Positions 18,058 to 27,641 of a DNA stretch of 64,000 bases are shown one piece after another. The position numbers and the translations under genes are program-made. The DNA comes from Pseudomonadales bacterium (lineage in GTDB: Bacteria > Pseudomonadota > Gammaproteobacteria > Pseudomonadales > IMCC2047): assembly GCA_024234615.1 (NCBI GenBank), contig JACKNY010000002.1, positions 620,001 to 684,000 on the forward strand. Reading direction: 5' to 3'. The notes beneath the pieces were generated by a model. That model did not search any database. It was not told the DNA's origin and worked only from the letters and a program-made list of their open reading frames with translations. How positions within the stretch are numbered: position 1 is the first letter of the stretch; each line of letters opens with the position of its first letter.

Positions 18058-20870
18058 GTCGGTGATCCTCTATCGGAAACAAAAATATTGGTCTGAGAGC
18101 GTCGCATCCAGTTTTCATCTCTGATTGCTTTCACCCGGTGCGGAAAAGGCAGCCCGGCGGTTTTTGCCAGCCCAGCAGTCACCACTAAAGAGCCGCTAGG
18201 GCAGCCTTCGCTGATAACCACCTCGAGGTTTAACTGCTCTGAGGAGACACTTAAAACTAAACCGTCACCCTGTTCCACCCCAAGTGTTTTTGCATCTTCC
18301 GGTGTTAGCATTACCGTAGGCAGGGGAGAACGTTCGGCAATAGCTTCGCTCAAAGCACTTAATTCCTCGCTACCGAAAATGTGGTAGCTGGGCAGCATCA
18401 GCCAATCACCCTGTCCGCTGACGCTGTCAGGACTAGTATCAAACCAGCGCTTGCTTGACTCATTCGGCGCCTCCAGCAGCCGTACACCAGGGTCGCCGCC
18501 TTTCAATGGCCCATTGATTTCTTCCTGAAACTTACCGATGGATTGATTGGAATTCCAGCCGGGTGACCAATAGTAAGGTGTAAGCGCCGAAGGTTTTTCA
18601 CCAGGGTATCCCTCCATGCTAAAAGCTAAGGCAGAATCGTGATCAGCCGCTTGTTTCGGCTCCGAAACATTCACCGCAGCCCACATGGCGGTGCGGCCAC
18701 TATAGCGATGCGGTTGTCGGGCTATCTTCATGCCAGCCATACGAAACGCTGCATCCGGAGCTGCATCGACAATGCCTCTCAGCGCCTCAATCGCATCGGC
18801 GCAATCCTTTGTGACCTCATCTAGATGTTGCCAGCGCGGCTCGGTTTCGGCGTTGCGCAACGCCTGCATATCCGACAACCATTCCCAACTGCCGCGAATA
18901 TCCGCAGCTGGCACATATACCGCAAAGGTGCGCTGGGCCCGGCCTGAGCCACTGACCAAAGTGCCTTCAGTTTCCGCAAAGGTAGCCGCTGGTAATAGTA
19001 AATTTGCCTTGAGCGCCGTTTCATTTTTGATGTAATCAAGCACGATGACTCTGGCTTCGCTCGCAAATATTCGTTTCACCTGCTCGGGTGGTAAACGCCG
19101 ATACAGGTCGTTCTCCAATACGATCAAAGTATCAACCTGGTTCAGTTCAAGCCTTTCGACCGCCTGTTCCAAGCCCTCATCTTCAGCCGAACCCATTAAT
19201 CCTATACCCATGCTGTTACATTCGGGTAAGCAGTAAAATAAGTTGGTCGGTTGCGCAGCACCATTCCGATTCGCAAGCGCCGTTGCCACATTGGCTGCGG
19301 CGGCGATAACGGCCTGACTTTGGCAACCTACCCCGGAAACGATAAGAGGGTTTTTTGCGGCTTTGAGTACGGCAGCGATTTCCTGCGCGAGACTTTGCTG
19401 CACCTCGCTGAGCTGTTCAGGAAATGGCGCTGTAGAGTCGATGGCGCTGGCGATCGCAAAACCCAGCTGAGCAATACCTGCAGGCTTATCGCGATAGAGT
19501 TTTTGTGCTATATCGTCAATACGGGTTGCGGTCATGGCAGCAATGAATATAGGGGTTTTATCGCTCTGCATCGCTTCACGCACGGCAGCGTCCTGCCAAC
19601 GGGGAATGCGTAGATCGTCAGCTAATTGGTCGCCGATATTGGCCGCTGTCTGACGTAAGCTGAGCGCCAGTCTGGGCGAGGTATTGATAACGTCCTCACC
19701 TAAGATTAAAACCACATCGGCTTGCTCAACTTCACTCAATTCAGGTACACGCACCAAGCGGGTGCTAAGAATTTTGATAATGCTTTGCTGTAATTTTAAC
19801 TGTTGCCCATTCAGCCCAGAATAAAAATGTTCTGCTCCCACCAGCTCTCGTAGTGCAAAGTTGGCTTCGACTGAGGCTCGCGGTGAACCAATGCCTAGCA
19901 ATCTTTTTCCTGAACCAACCGCATCGAGCAAAGCATCACGCGTTTCGGGACGCGAAAGAATTTCGCGTTGCGGCTCATGCTCCGTTATCCTCAATCGCTC
20001 GGCTTGAGTCACGCGATCATCGCTATTAACAAAGCCATAACCAAAGCGGCCACGGTCACAGAGAAAATATCCATTCACCGCACCGTTGTAGCGATTCACG
20101 ACCCGACGCAACTCTCCATAACGTTCACCTGGGCTGGTGTTACATCCCTGCGCACAATGCACACAGATTGATGGCGCTGCCTGCAAATCCCACTTGCGGG
20201 TGTAATGCTGACTTAATGTTCGATCAGTGAACACCCCAGTAGGACAGACTTCAACCAAATTGCCACTGAACTCATTTTCAAGAACGCCGTCCTCGTGGCG
20301 TCCGAAATAAACGTGATTATGTGAGGCCATCGCTTGCAGATCATGGCCGCCAGCGTAGTCCTGGTAATAGCGAACGCAGCGGTAACAGGCGATGCAGCGA
20401 TTCATTTCATGGTTGATGAATGGCCCGAGATACTGGTTGCGGTGAGTGCGTTTTTTGCCTCGGTATCGACGATAGGTGTGCCCACTCATTTGCGTCATAT
20501 CCTGCAAATGACACTCCCCTCCCTCTTCACAGACTGGGCAGTCATGGGGGTGGTTGGTCATCAATAGCTCAATAATATCTGAGCGGAAATCCCTGGCGTT
20601 TTTGGCGTCGATTGAGATGCGCATCCCTTCGCTAACCAAAGTCATACAGGACATGACCAGACGGCCCTGCTCATCGCGCTGATCGCCCTCCACTTCATCA
20701 TGCCGGTCATGGTATTGGATCACCGCGCATTGCCGACAAGCCCCCACCGAACCTAAGGACGGATGCCAGCAGAAATAGGGCAAATCCAAACCGAGCGATA
20801 GGCAGGCCTGCAACAGGTTGCTGCCCTCCGGCACTTGGTAGATATGATTGTCTATTTCAATGCTGACCAT
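18054..20870 (-). CDS. nuoG: NADH-quinone oxidoreductase subunit G
   Basis: A 938-residue iron-sulfur subunit of the peripheral arm. The N-terminal [2Fe-2S] domain has Cys34, Cys45 and Cys48 (CWHPSLGSVGACRQC), then the His-Cys3 cluster (HDCPVCEEGGECHLQ), a 4Fe motif (CIACYRCVRYYQDY) and the extra N7-type motif CVHCAQGC present in E. coli-like NuoG. The remainder is a molybdopterin-oxidoreductase-like fold that has lost its cofactor. It is about 30 residues longer than the E. coli protein. It is 63 bases from nuoF and overlaps nuoH by 4. Confidence 0.97.
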   Translation of the reverse strand: MVSIEIDNHIYQVPEGSNLLQACLSLGLDLPYFCWHPSLGSVGACRQCAVIQYHDRHDEVEGDQRDEQGRLVMSCMTLVSEGMRISIDAKNARDFRSDIIELLMTNHPHDCPVCEEGGECHLQDMTQMSGHTYRRYRGKKRTHRNQYLGPFINHEMNRCIACYRCVRYYQDYAGGHDLQAMASHNHVYFGRHEDGVLENEFSGNLVEVCPTGVFTDRTLSQHYTRKWDLQAAPSICVHCAQGCNTSPGERYGELRRVVNRYNGAVNGYFLCDRGRFGYGFVNSDDRVTQAERLRITEHEPQREILSRPETRDALLDAVGSGKRLLGIGSPRASVEANFALRELVGAEHFYSGLNGQQLKLQQSIIKILSTRLVRVPELSEVEQADVVLILGEDVINTSPRLALSLRQTAANIGDQLADDLRIPRWQDAAVREAMQSDKTPIFIAAMTATRIDDIAQKLYRDKPAGIAQLGFAIASAIDSTAPFPEQLSEVQQSLAQEIAAVLKAAKNPLIVSGVGCQSQAVIAAAANVATALANRNGAAQPTNLFYCLPECNSMGIGLMGSAEDEGLEQAVERLELNQVDTLIVLENDLYRRLPPEQVKRIFASEARVIVLDYIKNETALKANLLLPAATFAETEGTLVSGSGRAQRTFAVYVPAADIRGSWEWLSDMQALRNAETEPRWQHLDEVTKDCADAIEALRGIVDAAPDAAFRMAGMKIARQPHRYSGRTAMWAAVNVSEPKQAADHDSALAFSMEGYPGEKPSALTPYYWSPGWNSNQSIGKFQEEINGPLKGGDPGVRLLEAPNESSKRWFDTSPDSVSGQGDWLMLPSYHIFGSEELSALSEAIAERSPLPTVMLTPEDAKTLGVEQGDGLVLSVSSEQLNLEVVISEGCPSGSLVVTAGLAKTAGLPFPHRVKAIRDENWMRRSQTNIFVSDRGSPT

Positions 20871-20933
20871 CTTTAAGTCCGCCGTTTTTAGTATTTGTTA
20901 CCCTGCCAGCTTCGGCCAAAGGGGTTGCTATGC

Positions 20934-22232
20934 TTAACTTTTCCCCGTCACGACGATCCAAGGACAGGATTTACCATGTATATGTGCTTCAAAATCCTCG
21001 CGAAAATACCTCAGTGCGCTCTCCAGCGGCCCCATGGCTCCGGGCGCATGGGCACAAAAAGTGTTACCAGGACCTAACATGTGGGTATGGCGGGTGAGGA
21101 CATCCATATCCTCGATTTCCCCCCTCCCATGTTCAAACTCAGTCAAAATGTGTTCTACCCAGGGCAAGCCGTCACGGCAAGGTGTGCACCAGCCACAGGA
21201 TTCCTGTGCAAAGAAATGTTCGAGGTTGCGCACCATGCCTACCGGACAGGTTTGATCATCCAGAATAATCATGGTGCCGGTGCCGAGACGACTGCCGGCT
21301 TTACCGATGGAGGTGTAATCCATGTGTAGGTCGAGATGCTCCTGGGTGAGGAAATTGGTTGAACCGCCACCTGGCAAAAACCCCCTTAGCTGATAACCAT
21401 CTTGCATGCCGCCGGCATAATTTTCGATAATTTCCCGTACTGGCGTTCCTAACGGCAATTCCCATGCGCCCGGGTTCTTCACCCTACCGCTGACGCCAAA
21501 TATTTTAGTTCCAGCATCTTCCGTCAGACTCAAACTCTTGTACCAGGCAGCACCCTTGTCGACGATATGAGGTACGTTACAGATGGTTTCAACATTGTTG
21601 ACCACCGTCGGCCGCCCCCATAATCCGCTCACCTGGGGGAATGGCGGTTTTGCCCGCGGCGTCGCACGCTTGCCTTCCAACGAATTGAGTAGCGCTGTTT
21701 CTTCACCACAGATATAACGCCCCGCGCTGGTATGTACGAAAATTTCCAGGTTGAAACGGCTGTGCATGATATTGGTACCAAGCAATCCCTGCTCTTTACA
21801 TTCGGCGATCGCTTGGTTTAACAAATCCGCACAACGCTGATACTCACCACGGATAAAGATGTAAGCAACCTCCGCTTGCAGTGTATAGGCGCTGATAATT
21901 ATGCCCTCGATTAGCTGATGCGGGTCACCCTCCATCAGCAGTCGATCCTTAAAGGTACCCGGCTCCATTTCGTCGGCGTTAACCACCAAGTATTTGGTGC
22001 GTTTTTCTTCACGATCTTTATACATCGGTACGAAGCTCCATTTCATACCGGTAGGAAATCCGGCACCGCCACGGCCACGCAAATTAGCATCCTGCAACAG
22101 CTGTAAAATATCCTTCGACTCCATTTCCAACAGCGCTTTATGCGCGGCTCGATAGCCACCATTGGCCCGATATTGTTGCAGGTTGGGCGGCGATTTGCCG
22201 GGGCCTATATTTTGCGTTAAGGGCGTTTCCAT
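20934..22232 (-). CDS. nuoF: NADH-quinone oxidoreductase subunit F, NADH/FMN-binding
   Basis: A 432-residue flavoprotein where NADH is oxidised. The glycine-rich FMN/NADH site GRGGAGFPTG is near residue 53, and the [4Fe-4S] (N3) motif ESCGWCTPCRDG is in the C-terminal third, with a further Cys near the end. Its ATG shares one base with the nuoE stop (TAATG), so the two subunits of the NADH dehydrogenase module are coupled. Confidence 0.97.
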   Translation of the reverse strand: METPLTQNIGPGKSPPNLQQYRANGGYRAAHKALLEMESKDILQLLQDANLRGRGGAGFPTGMKWSFVPMYKDREEKRTKYLVVNADEMEPGTFKDRLLMEGDPHQLIEGIIISAYTLQAEVAYIFIRGEYQRCADLLNQAIAECKEQGLLGTNIMHSRFNLEIFVHTSAGRYICGEETALLNSLEGKRATPRAKPPFPQVSGLWGRPTVVNNVETICNVPHIVDKGAAWYKSLSLTEDAGTKIFGVSGRVKNPGAWELPLGTPVREIIENYAGGMQDGYQLRGFLPGGGSTNFLTQEHLDLHMDYTSIGKAGSRLGTGTMIILDDQTCPVGMVRNLEHFFAQESCGWCTPCRDGLPWVEHILTEFEHGRGEIEDMDVLTRHTHMLGPGNTFCAHAPGAMGPLESALRYFREDFEAHIHGKSCPWIVVTGKS

Positions 22233-22711
22233 TATTTTTGGTTCGCTAAGATTGCGTTAATTTTGTCTACATCCAGATGGGTTTCCAACGCCCCATCCAC
22301 CAACATCACGGGCGCTCGATCGCAAGCACCTTGGCAGGTTACGGGTAACAAGGTGAACTGCCCATCGGCAGTGGTTTCGCCAAACTCAATACCCAATTGT
22401 TTTTTTAATTGCGCGCCAACACCATCACAACCCATAATCCAACAACTGACGCTATCGCACAGCATCAGCACATGCTTGCCCACCGGTCGCCGAAAGATCA
22501 GGTTGTAAAAGGTAGCGACGCCATCAAGTTCCGCCGGTGACATTTGCAATAATTGCGCAATCGCTTTAACACTTTCATCCGAAACCCAGCCACGGTATTT
22601 TTGCACTATTTTTAAGGCTTCAATGGAAGCTGCCTGGGGCTGCTCATAATGGGAAGCCTCCGTTTTTATTTCGGCAATTTCCGCGGCGCTTAGTGCTGTT
22701 ATTGGTTCCAT
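22232..22711 (-). CDS. nuoE: NADH-quinone oxidoreductase subunit E, [2Fe-2S]
   Basis: A 159-residue thioredoxin-like [2Fe-2S] subunit (cluster N1a) that partners NuoF. Cluster ligands appear as CDSVSCWIMG and CQGACDRAP; the first pair has four residues between the Cys residues as usual. The N-terminal helical domain includes LLQMSPAELDGVATFYNLI. It lies 39 bases after nuoCD and is coupled to nuoF. Confidence 0.96.
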   Translation of the reverse strand: MEPITALSAAEIAEIKTEASHYEQPQAASIEALKIVQKYRGWVSDESVKAIAQLLQMSPAELDGVATFYNLIFRRPVGKHVLMLCDSVSCWIMGCDGVGAQLKKQLGIEFGETTADGQFTLLPVTCQGACDRAPVMLVDGALETHLDVDKINAILANQK

Positions 22712-22750
22712 GTTTTTCCAATCAACTCTCTATTGATGACGGCCTTACCA

Positions 22751-24517
22751 TTACCTATCAACATCGGCCATGACGAAATCGATACTGGCGATAATTGCTA
22801 TCAAATCTGCCACATACAACCCTCGGCTCATTAAGGGTATCATCTGCAAATGAGGAAACGAGGGTGTACGGATACGGGTTCGATAAGACATCGTACCGCC
22901 GTCGCTAATCAGGTAATAACTGTTTAACCCTTTAGTTGCTTCGATGGTGACGCAGGCTTCTCCAGCGGGAATAACCGGGCCCCAGCTGACATTCACAAAA
23001 TGTTGAATCAGGGTTTCGATATCGTGGAAGGTGCGATCTTTAGGCGGCGGTGTGGTTAAGGCGTGATCAGCCTTATAAGGCCCTTCTGGCATGCTATTCA
23101 GGCATTGCTCGACGATACGCAGGCTTTGCCGTATTTCCTCCACCCGCACTGCACAGCGGTCATAACAATCGCCGCGATTTCCGGTGGGTACGTCAAATTC
23201 AAAATTCTCATAGCCGGAATAGGGGCGCTTTTTGCGGTAGTCCCATTCAAAACCAGTAGCGCGCAAGCCTGCTCCGGTGATACCCCAGTCAATTGCTTCC
23301 TCTGTGCTATAACATCCGATACCCTGAGTACGGCTTTTGAGAATGCTGTTGTCCATCACCATTTGGTCATATTCTTTGAGGCGTGCCGGCATGTAATCGA
23401 GAAAAGCGCGAATCATTTTTTCCCAACCTTTTGGCAAATCCTGCGCGACACCACCGATGCGGAACCAACTCCCATGCATCCTTGCTCCGGTGATCGCTTC
23501 AATGATTTCAAATAGCTTTTCGCGATCAATGAACATATAAAAGATCGGGGAAAGCTGTCCCACATCCTGGGAAAACGTACCGTAAAACACTAGGTGGCTA
23601 GCAATACGGTAAAGCTCAGCCATCATCACACGAATGACTTTGACTCGCTCCGGCACCTCAATTCCAGCAAGTTTTTCAACCGCCATAACGTAGGGGAAAT
23701 TATTCATCACGCCGCCGAGATAGTCGACTCGGTCGGTGTAGGGGACAAAGGTATGCCAGGATTGTCGTTCACCCATTTTTTCTGCTGCACGGTGGTGATA
23801 GCCGATATCCGGTACGGCGTCGACTATCTCTTCACCATCCAATTGCAGCGCAATACGGAACACGCCATGGACGCTAGGATGGTTCGGACCCAGATTAAGG
23901 AACATATACTGACTATTTTCCGATTCACGTTGCATCCCCCAGTCTTCCGGGCGAAACCGCAATGCCTCCTGCTCAAAATCAGTTTTATCCTCATCCAAAC
24001 TAAAGGGTTCCATTTCGGTCGCTCGCGCCGGATGGTTTTTCTGCAGCGCATGCCCCTGCCAAGTTGGCGGACACAGAATTCGACGCAGATTGGGGTGGCC
24101 TTCGAATTCAATGCCAAACATGTCCCAAGCCTCTCGTTCATACCAATTGGCATTGGGCCACAAAGCGGTTATCGAAGGTAATTTTGGGTCCGCTTCCACC
24201 AGCGGTACTTTTATTCGAATATCCTGGTTACGCTGAAACGAGATGAGGTGATACATCACCGTGAAATCGCTGGGAGGTTGATAGTTGCGACGACTGCGCA
24301 CCCGCTCATCAATACCGGTTAGGTCATAGAGCATGGCGAAGGGTTGTGAAATGTCATGCTTGAGGTGGGATAACACTCGGCTTACTTTATCACGCACTAC
24401 CCAAATCGTGGTAATACCATCGAGAGTAGGCTGTTCCGCCAGAATAGCATCGCCAAACTGAAAGCGCAGCTCATGAGCTAAGTCAGGTTTTTGCTGTACT
24501 TCGGTCAGCACCCGCAT
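22751..24517 (-). CDS. nuoCD: NADH-quinone oxidoreductase fused subunit C/D
   Basis: A 588-residue fusion of the 30-kDa (NuoC, residues about 1-180, with WYEREAWDMFGIEFEGHPNL) and 49-kDa (NuoD, from about 200, with LNLGPNHPSVHGVFRI) subunits. The fusion is typical of gammaproteobacterial complex I. The NuoD part has the quinone-site His in NHPSVHG and the conserved C-terminal DPVMADVDR-like end (here IDFVMADVDR). The ATG follows AAAGGGG directly, a close-spaced binding site. It sits between nuoB and nuoE. Confidence 0.97.
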   Translation of the reverse strand: MRVLTEVQQKPDLAHELRFQFGDAILAEQPTLDGITTIWVVRDKVSRVLSHLKHDISQPFAMLYDLTGIDERVRSRRNYQPPSDFTVMYHLISFQRNQDIRIKVPLVEADPKLPSITALWPNANWYEREAWDMFGIEFEGHPNLRRILCPPTWQGHALQKNHPARATEMEPFSLDEDKTDFEQEALRFRPEDWGMQRESENSQYMFLNLGPNHPSVHGVFRIALQLDGEEIVDAVPDIGYHHRAAEKMGERQSWHTFVPYTDRVDYLGGVMNNFPYVMAVEKLAGIEVPERVKVIRVMMAELYRIASHLVFYGTFSQDVGQLSPIFYMFIDREKLFEIIEAITGARMHGSWFRIGGVAQDLPKGWEKMIRAFLDYMPARLKEYDQMVMDNSILKSRTQGIGCYSTEEAIDWGITGAGLRATGFEWDYRKKRPYSGYENFEFDVPTGNRGDCYDRCAVRVEEIRQSLRIVEQCLNSMPEGPYKADHALTTPPPKDRTFHDIETLIQHFVNVSWGPVIPAGEACVTIEATKGLNSYYLISDGGTMSYRTRIRTPSFPHLQMIPLMSRGLYVADLIAIIASIDFVMADVDR

Positions 24518-24549
24518 CCCCTTTTACTGACACCTATAATCCACATCAC

Positions 24550-25188
24550 CTAAATCTCATCCGGTGAACGCAATATCGTTGTCGTTTGCCGCTGCGCCAT
24601 CAGCCTATCCCGCTGGCTGGTCTTTGGCGCCTTTTGCACTCCCTGATCACCCACCACCCAACTGAGCGGACGCTTTTCCTGGCCGATGGCGTCCTGCAAC
24701 AGCATCAAACCTTGCAGTAAGGCTTCAGGTCGGGGCGGACAACCCGGCACGTAGACATCCACCGGCAGAAATTTATCGACCCCCTGCACCACGCTGTAAA
24801 CATCAAACATACCACCGGAATTAGCACAGGAGCCCATCGAAATCACCCAACGAGGCTCTAACAACTGATCGTATAGGCGCTGAATGACCGGAGCCATTTT
24901 TCTAAAGACAGTTCCAGAAATAACAATCAGATCGGCTTGGCGGGGGGTGGCGCGAATGACTTCAGCACCGAAACGAGCGATATCATGTCGACTGGTAAAA
25001 GCAGTCGCCATTTCGACGTAACAGCAAGACAACCCAAAGTTGAAGGGCCAGATCGAGTTTTTACGCCCCCAATTGACCAAATCATCCAATTTGGCCATAA
25101 AAAGATTGCGTTTAATCTCCTCATCAAAGGATTCATGACGCAATCCTTCTCCGGGGCCGGAATCAGCGTTACTGAGGCTCCATCGCAT
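24550..25188 (-). CDS. nuoB: NADH-quinone oxidoreductase subunit B, cluster N2
   Basis: A 212-residue subunit carrying the terminal [4Fe-4S] cluster N2 next to the quinone site. Ligands are visible as the tandem Cys pair in GLSCCYVEM, the Cys in GSCANSGG and the Cys in VPGCPPRPEA. The full length, including the N-terminal extension before FMAKLDDLVNWGRKNS and the end TILRSPDEI, follows the E. coli form, supporting ATG 25188. It lies 25 bases after nuoA. Confidence 0.97.
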   Translation of the reverse strand: MRWSLSNADSGPGEGLRHESFDEEIKRNLFMAKLDDLVNWGRKNSIWPFNFGLSCCYVEMATAFTSRHDIARFGAEVIRATPRQADLIVISGTVFRKMAPVIQRLYDQLLEPRWVISMGSCANSGGMFDVYSVVQGVDKFLPVDVYVPGCPPRPEALLQGLMLLQDAIGQEKRPLSWVVGDQGVQKAPKTSQRDRLMAQRQTTTILRSPDEI

Positions 25189-25213
25189 ACTTACACCTAT
25201 TGGTTAAGTGGCG

Positions 25214-25636
25214 TTAACTCGTTTTTATTTTGTCGCTCGTTTTTGTTCTTATTGCTGGTTCTTTTTTCCAGTCCAACGCGCCCAATCGCCAGAGATAGAT
25301 AAGCGCGGCAATCAAAATAGTGATAAAGACAATCACTTCAATAAAGCCTAACCAGCCAACTTCGCGAAAAGCAATGGCCCAGGCAAACAGAAATACAGCT
25401 TCCAGATCGAAAATAACAAATAAAATGGCGACCAGATAAAAAGGAATAGCGACGTGATAACGAGCGCCGCCTACCGAAACGATACCCGATTCAAAGGGTT
25501 GGTCGGTAGCACGATCGTGCCTACGCGGTCCCAGCAAGTGGGACAATAAAAGCATGGCAACCACCAACCCCATTACTGCAAAAAAATAAATGAGGAGTGG
25601 CCCAAGAACAGCGGTTTCTGCAGATGTTGCATTCAC
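25214..25636 (-). CDS. nuoA: NADH-quinone oxidoreductase subunit A
   Basis: A three-helix membrane subunit of about 140 residues, first gene of the complex I operon. The family loop FESGIVSVGGARYHVAIPFYLVAILFVIFDLEAVFLFAW is recognisable by FESGI, the RYHVAIPFY turn and the DLEAVF acidic pair. No ATG fits; I chose GTG 25636 because GGGAG lies 8 bases upstream, though GTG codons at 25654 and 25651 are also in frame. The Lys-rich C-terminal tail (WKKEPAIRTKTSDKIKTS) is longer than usual. Confidence 0.94.
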   Translation of the reverse strand: MNATSAETAVLGPLLIYFFAVMGLVVAMLLLSHLLGPRRHDRATDQPFESGIVSVGGARYHVAIPFYLVAILFVIFDLEAVFLFAWAIAFREVGWLGFIEVIVFITILIAALIYLWRLGALDWKKEPAIRTKTSDKIKTS

Positions 25637-25824
25637 GACATAAGCTCCCACCACAACCAGCTTGCACCATTAGTTTTTTTCTAGGATGAAGCAACCACTT
25701 AGAAGCTGCTACCGCATCATGATAAAAGTGCAAAGCGAAAAGATAGGCATCAACTTATCATAAGAAGTTGGGGGAATGCCAGAAAAAGTATTTTTGTGAT
25801 CGAATGATCGGAAAATTCAGTGGG
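25637..25824 (-). promoter_or_regulatory. upstream region and probable promoter of the nuo operon
   Basis: The 188 bp between the DUF1820 stop and nuoA are the only sizeable non-coding stretch before a 13-gene operon, so the main promoter should be here. A TATGAT hexamer lies inside the near-palindrome CTTATGATAAG on the minus strand (about 25756-25766), but the -35 position is poor, so no exact start is claimed. Confidence 0.35.
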
Positions 25825-26151
25825 CTATTTTTCTTGCGGACGAAATGGCGCCAGTGGCATTGTCGTTACTTTTGAGTTACCGACTTCGCTAATTTTAGCA
25901 ACGCCTTCTTTTTCCACTTCATCGATACGAATAATAGAATGTAAAGGTACGTAGCTGCGTGTAACAGAGTCAAACTCCGTTTTTAGTTTTTCTTCGTTGG
26001 GATCCACTACCAACTGACTGCGTTCACCAAAAATAATTTCTTCAATTTCAATGAATCCATAAAGATCACTTTGGTAGATTTGCCGCGCAAACACTTCGTA
26101 GACTTTGTCTTTGTTGTAAAAAACAACTTTATAAATTTGCCGTTTAGCCAT
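25825..26151 (-). CDS. DUF1820 family protein
   Basis: A 108-residue soluble protein matching the DUF1820 family of gammaproteobacteria: KVVFYNKDKVYEVFARQIYQSDLYGFIEIEEI, then FGERSQLVVDPNEEKLK and SYVPLHSIIRIDEVEKEG (shown as key segments) are family hallmarks. Function is unknown. It is a single gene with 170 bp upstream and lies before the nuo promoter on the same strand, so read-through into nuoA is possible. Confidence 0.9.
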   Translation of the reverse strand: MAKRQIYKVVFYNKDKVYEVFARQIYQSDLYGFIEIEEIIFGERSQLVVDPNEEKLKTEFDSVTRSYVPLHSIIRIDEVEKEGVAKISEVGNSKVTTMPLAPFRPQEK

Positions 26152-26321
26152 GGAGCCAGTTAAAACCGATTAAAAAAGGGGGCGCAAGAATACCACAACC
26201 GCCAAATATTTCGACCCTTTCTTGCAATGAATTCTTAAGGAAGTTCTGATTAATGCCTTAACGCTATTCTATGCCGCGAGCCAATTGAAAGATACTGATA
26301 ATTTATACCCTTTAGCGCAGG

Positions 26322-27545
26322 CTAAACCACACCATTCGCTTGCAGCCCGGCGATTTTCTCTGCCGAATAATCTAATACCTCTGTCAACACTTCCTGCAAA
26401 TTAGCACCCAATAAGGGTGGCGCTTGCGGCTTTTGAATAGGTGTTTTTGAATATTTTATGGGGTTAGCCACCAATGGTGTCCGCTCGGCAAAAGGGTGAT
26501 CCACTTCAACCTGCATTTCTCGCGCCTTCACCTGTGCATTGTCAAAAACCTGATCAATGGTATTAATCGGCCCACAAGGCACAGAAACAGCTTCAAGTTC
26601 ATCCAACCATTGCTGGCTATCGCGTGTTTTTAGCAGGTCAGTAATTTTCTCACATAGCTCTGTGCGGTTGTTCACTCTGGCTGCATTAGTGGCATAGTTG
26701 GTATCCTCAGCCCATTCATTTTGACCAGCCACTTGGCAAAATTTACGGAATTGTTCGTCATTGCCGATGGCCAGAATAATATGTCCGTCCGCGGTAGCAA
26801 AGGCTTGATAAGGCACAATATTAGGGTGGGCATTGCCCAGTCGCCGGGGTGCCTGACCACCAATCAGATAATTCATCGCTTGATTGGCTAAACAGGCGAC
26901 CTGCACATCCAGCAGTGACAAGTCGATATGCTGGCCGGTTCCACTTTTTTCACGTTCAATCAGAGCGCCCTGAATTGCGGTGGTTGCATACATGCCGGTC
27001 AAAATATCGGTCAAAGCAACACCCACCTTTTGCGGGCCGCCACCGGGCAAATGATCCTGTTCGCCAGTAACACTCATCAACCCTCCCATTCCTTGAATTA
27101 GAAAGTCGTAACCTGCCCGGTGAGCATATGGACCCGTCTGGCCAAAGCCCGTGATTGAACAGTACACCAGTTGAGGGTTGAGTTTGCTTAGGGCAGCATA
27201 ATCTAATTGATATTTCGCCAACCCACCGACCTTATAATTTTCGATCAAGACGTCGCATTGCTGCACCAAATCTCTTACTACCTGCTGCCCCTCAGGGGTC
27301 GAAATATTAAGGGTTATAGATTTTTTACCACGATTAGCAGAAAGGTAATAAGCGGCTTCAGAAGTATCCTGACCACTACCATCTTTCAAATAAGGAGGCC
27401 CCCAATGGCGCGTATCATCTCCGGTTCTCGGTCGTTCGACTTTGATCACCTCAGCACCCAAATCCGCTAATAACTGGCCAGCCCAGGGGCCTGCCAAAAT
27501 ACGACTTAATTCAAGTACACGGATATGCGACAGCGGAGCATTCAT
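26322..27545 (-). CDS. CaiB/BaiF family CoA-transferase, probable glutarate CoA-transferase
   Basis: A 407-residue family III CoA-transferase. The N-terminal RVLELSRILAGPWAGQLLADLGAEVIKVE fold start, the catalytic Asp in RAGYDFLIQGMGG, and the glycine loop NRGKKSITL are visible. It lies 96 bases after glutaryl-CoA dehydrogenase on the same strand, so the likely reaction is succinyl-CoA (or similar) plus glutarate giving glutaryl-CoA, as in Pseudomonas glutarate catabolism and human SUGCT. ATG 27545 (MNAPLSHIRV) is preferred because AGAGG lies 5 bases upstream; an 18-codon extension is open. Substrate is inferred from context. Confidence 0.88.
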   Translation of the reverse strand: MNAPLSHIRVLELSRILAGPWAGQLLADLGAEVIKVERPRTGDDTRHWGPPYLKDGSGQDTSEAAYYLSANRGKKSITLNISTPEGQQVVRDLVQQCDVLIENYKVGGLAKYQLDYAALSKLNPQLVYCSITGFGQTGPYAHRAGYDFLIQGMGGLMSVTGEQDHLPGGGPQKVGVALTDILTGMYATTAIQGALIEREKSGTGQHIDLSLLDVQVACLANQAMNYLIGGQAPRRLGNAHPNIVPYQAFATADGHIILAIGNDEQFRKFCQVAGQNEWAEDTNYATNAARVNNRTELCEKITDLLKTRDSQQWLDELEAVSVPCGPINTIDQVFDNAQVKAREMQVEVDHPFAERTPLVANPIKYSKTPIQKPQAPPLLGANLQEVLTEVLDYSAEKIAGLQANGVV

Positions 27546-27641
27546 GGGCACCTCTGGTGACGAAATATCTGGAATGGAGAGATGCAGCGCCAAGTGCAAT
27601 CATCGTTGCACTTGGCGTACATATTGACGTTAAACTCTTGC

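Noticed and set aside
23594..24181. 195-codon plus-strand frame opposite nuoCD
   Set aside because: Antisense shadow; nuoCD coding is unambiguous here.
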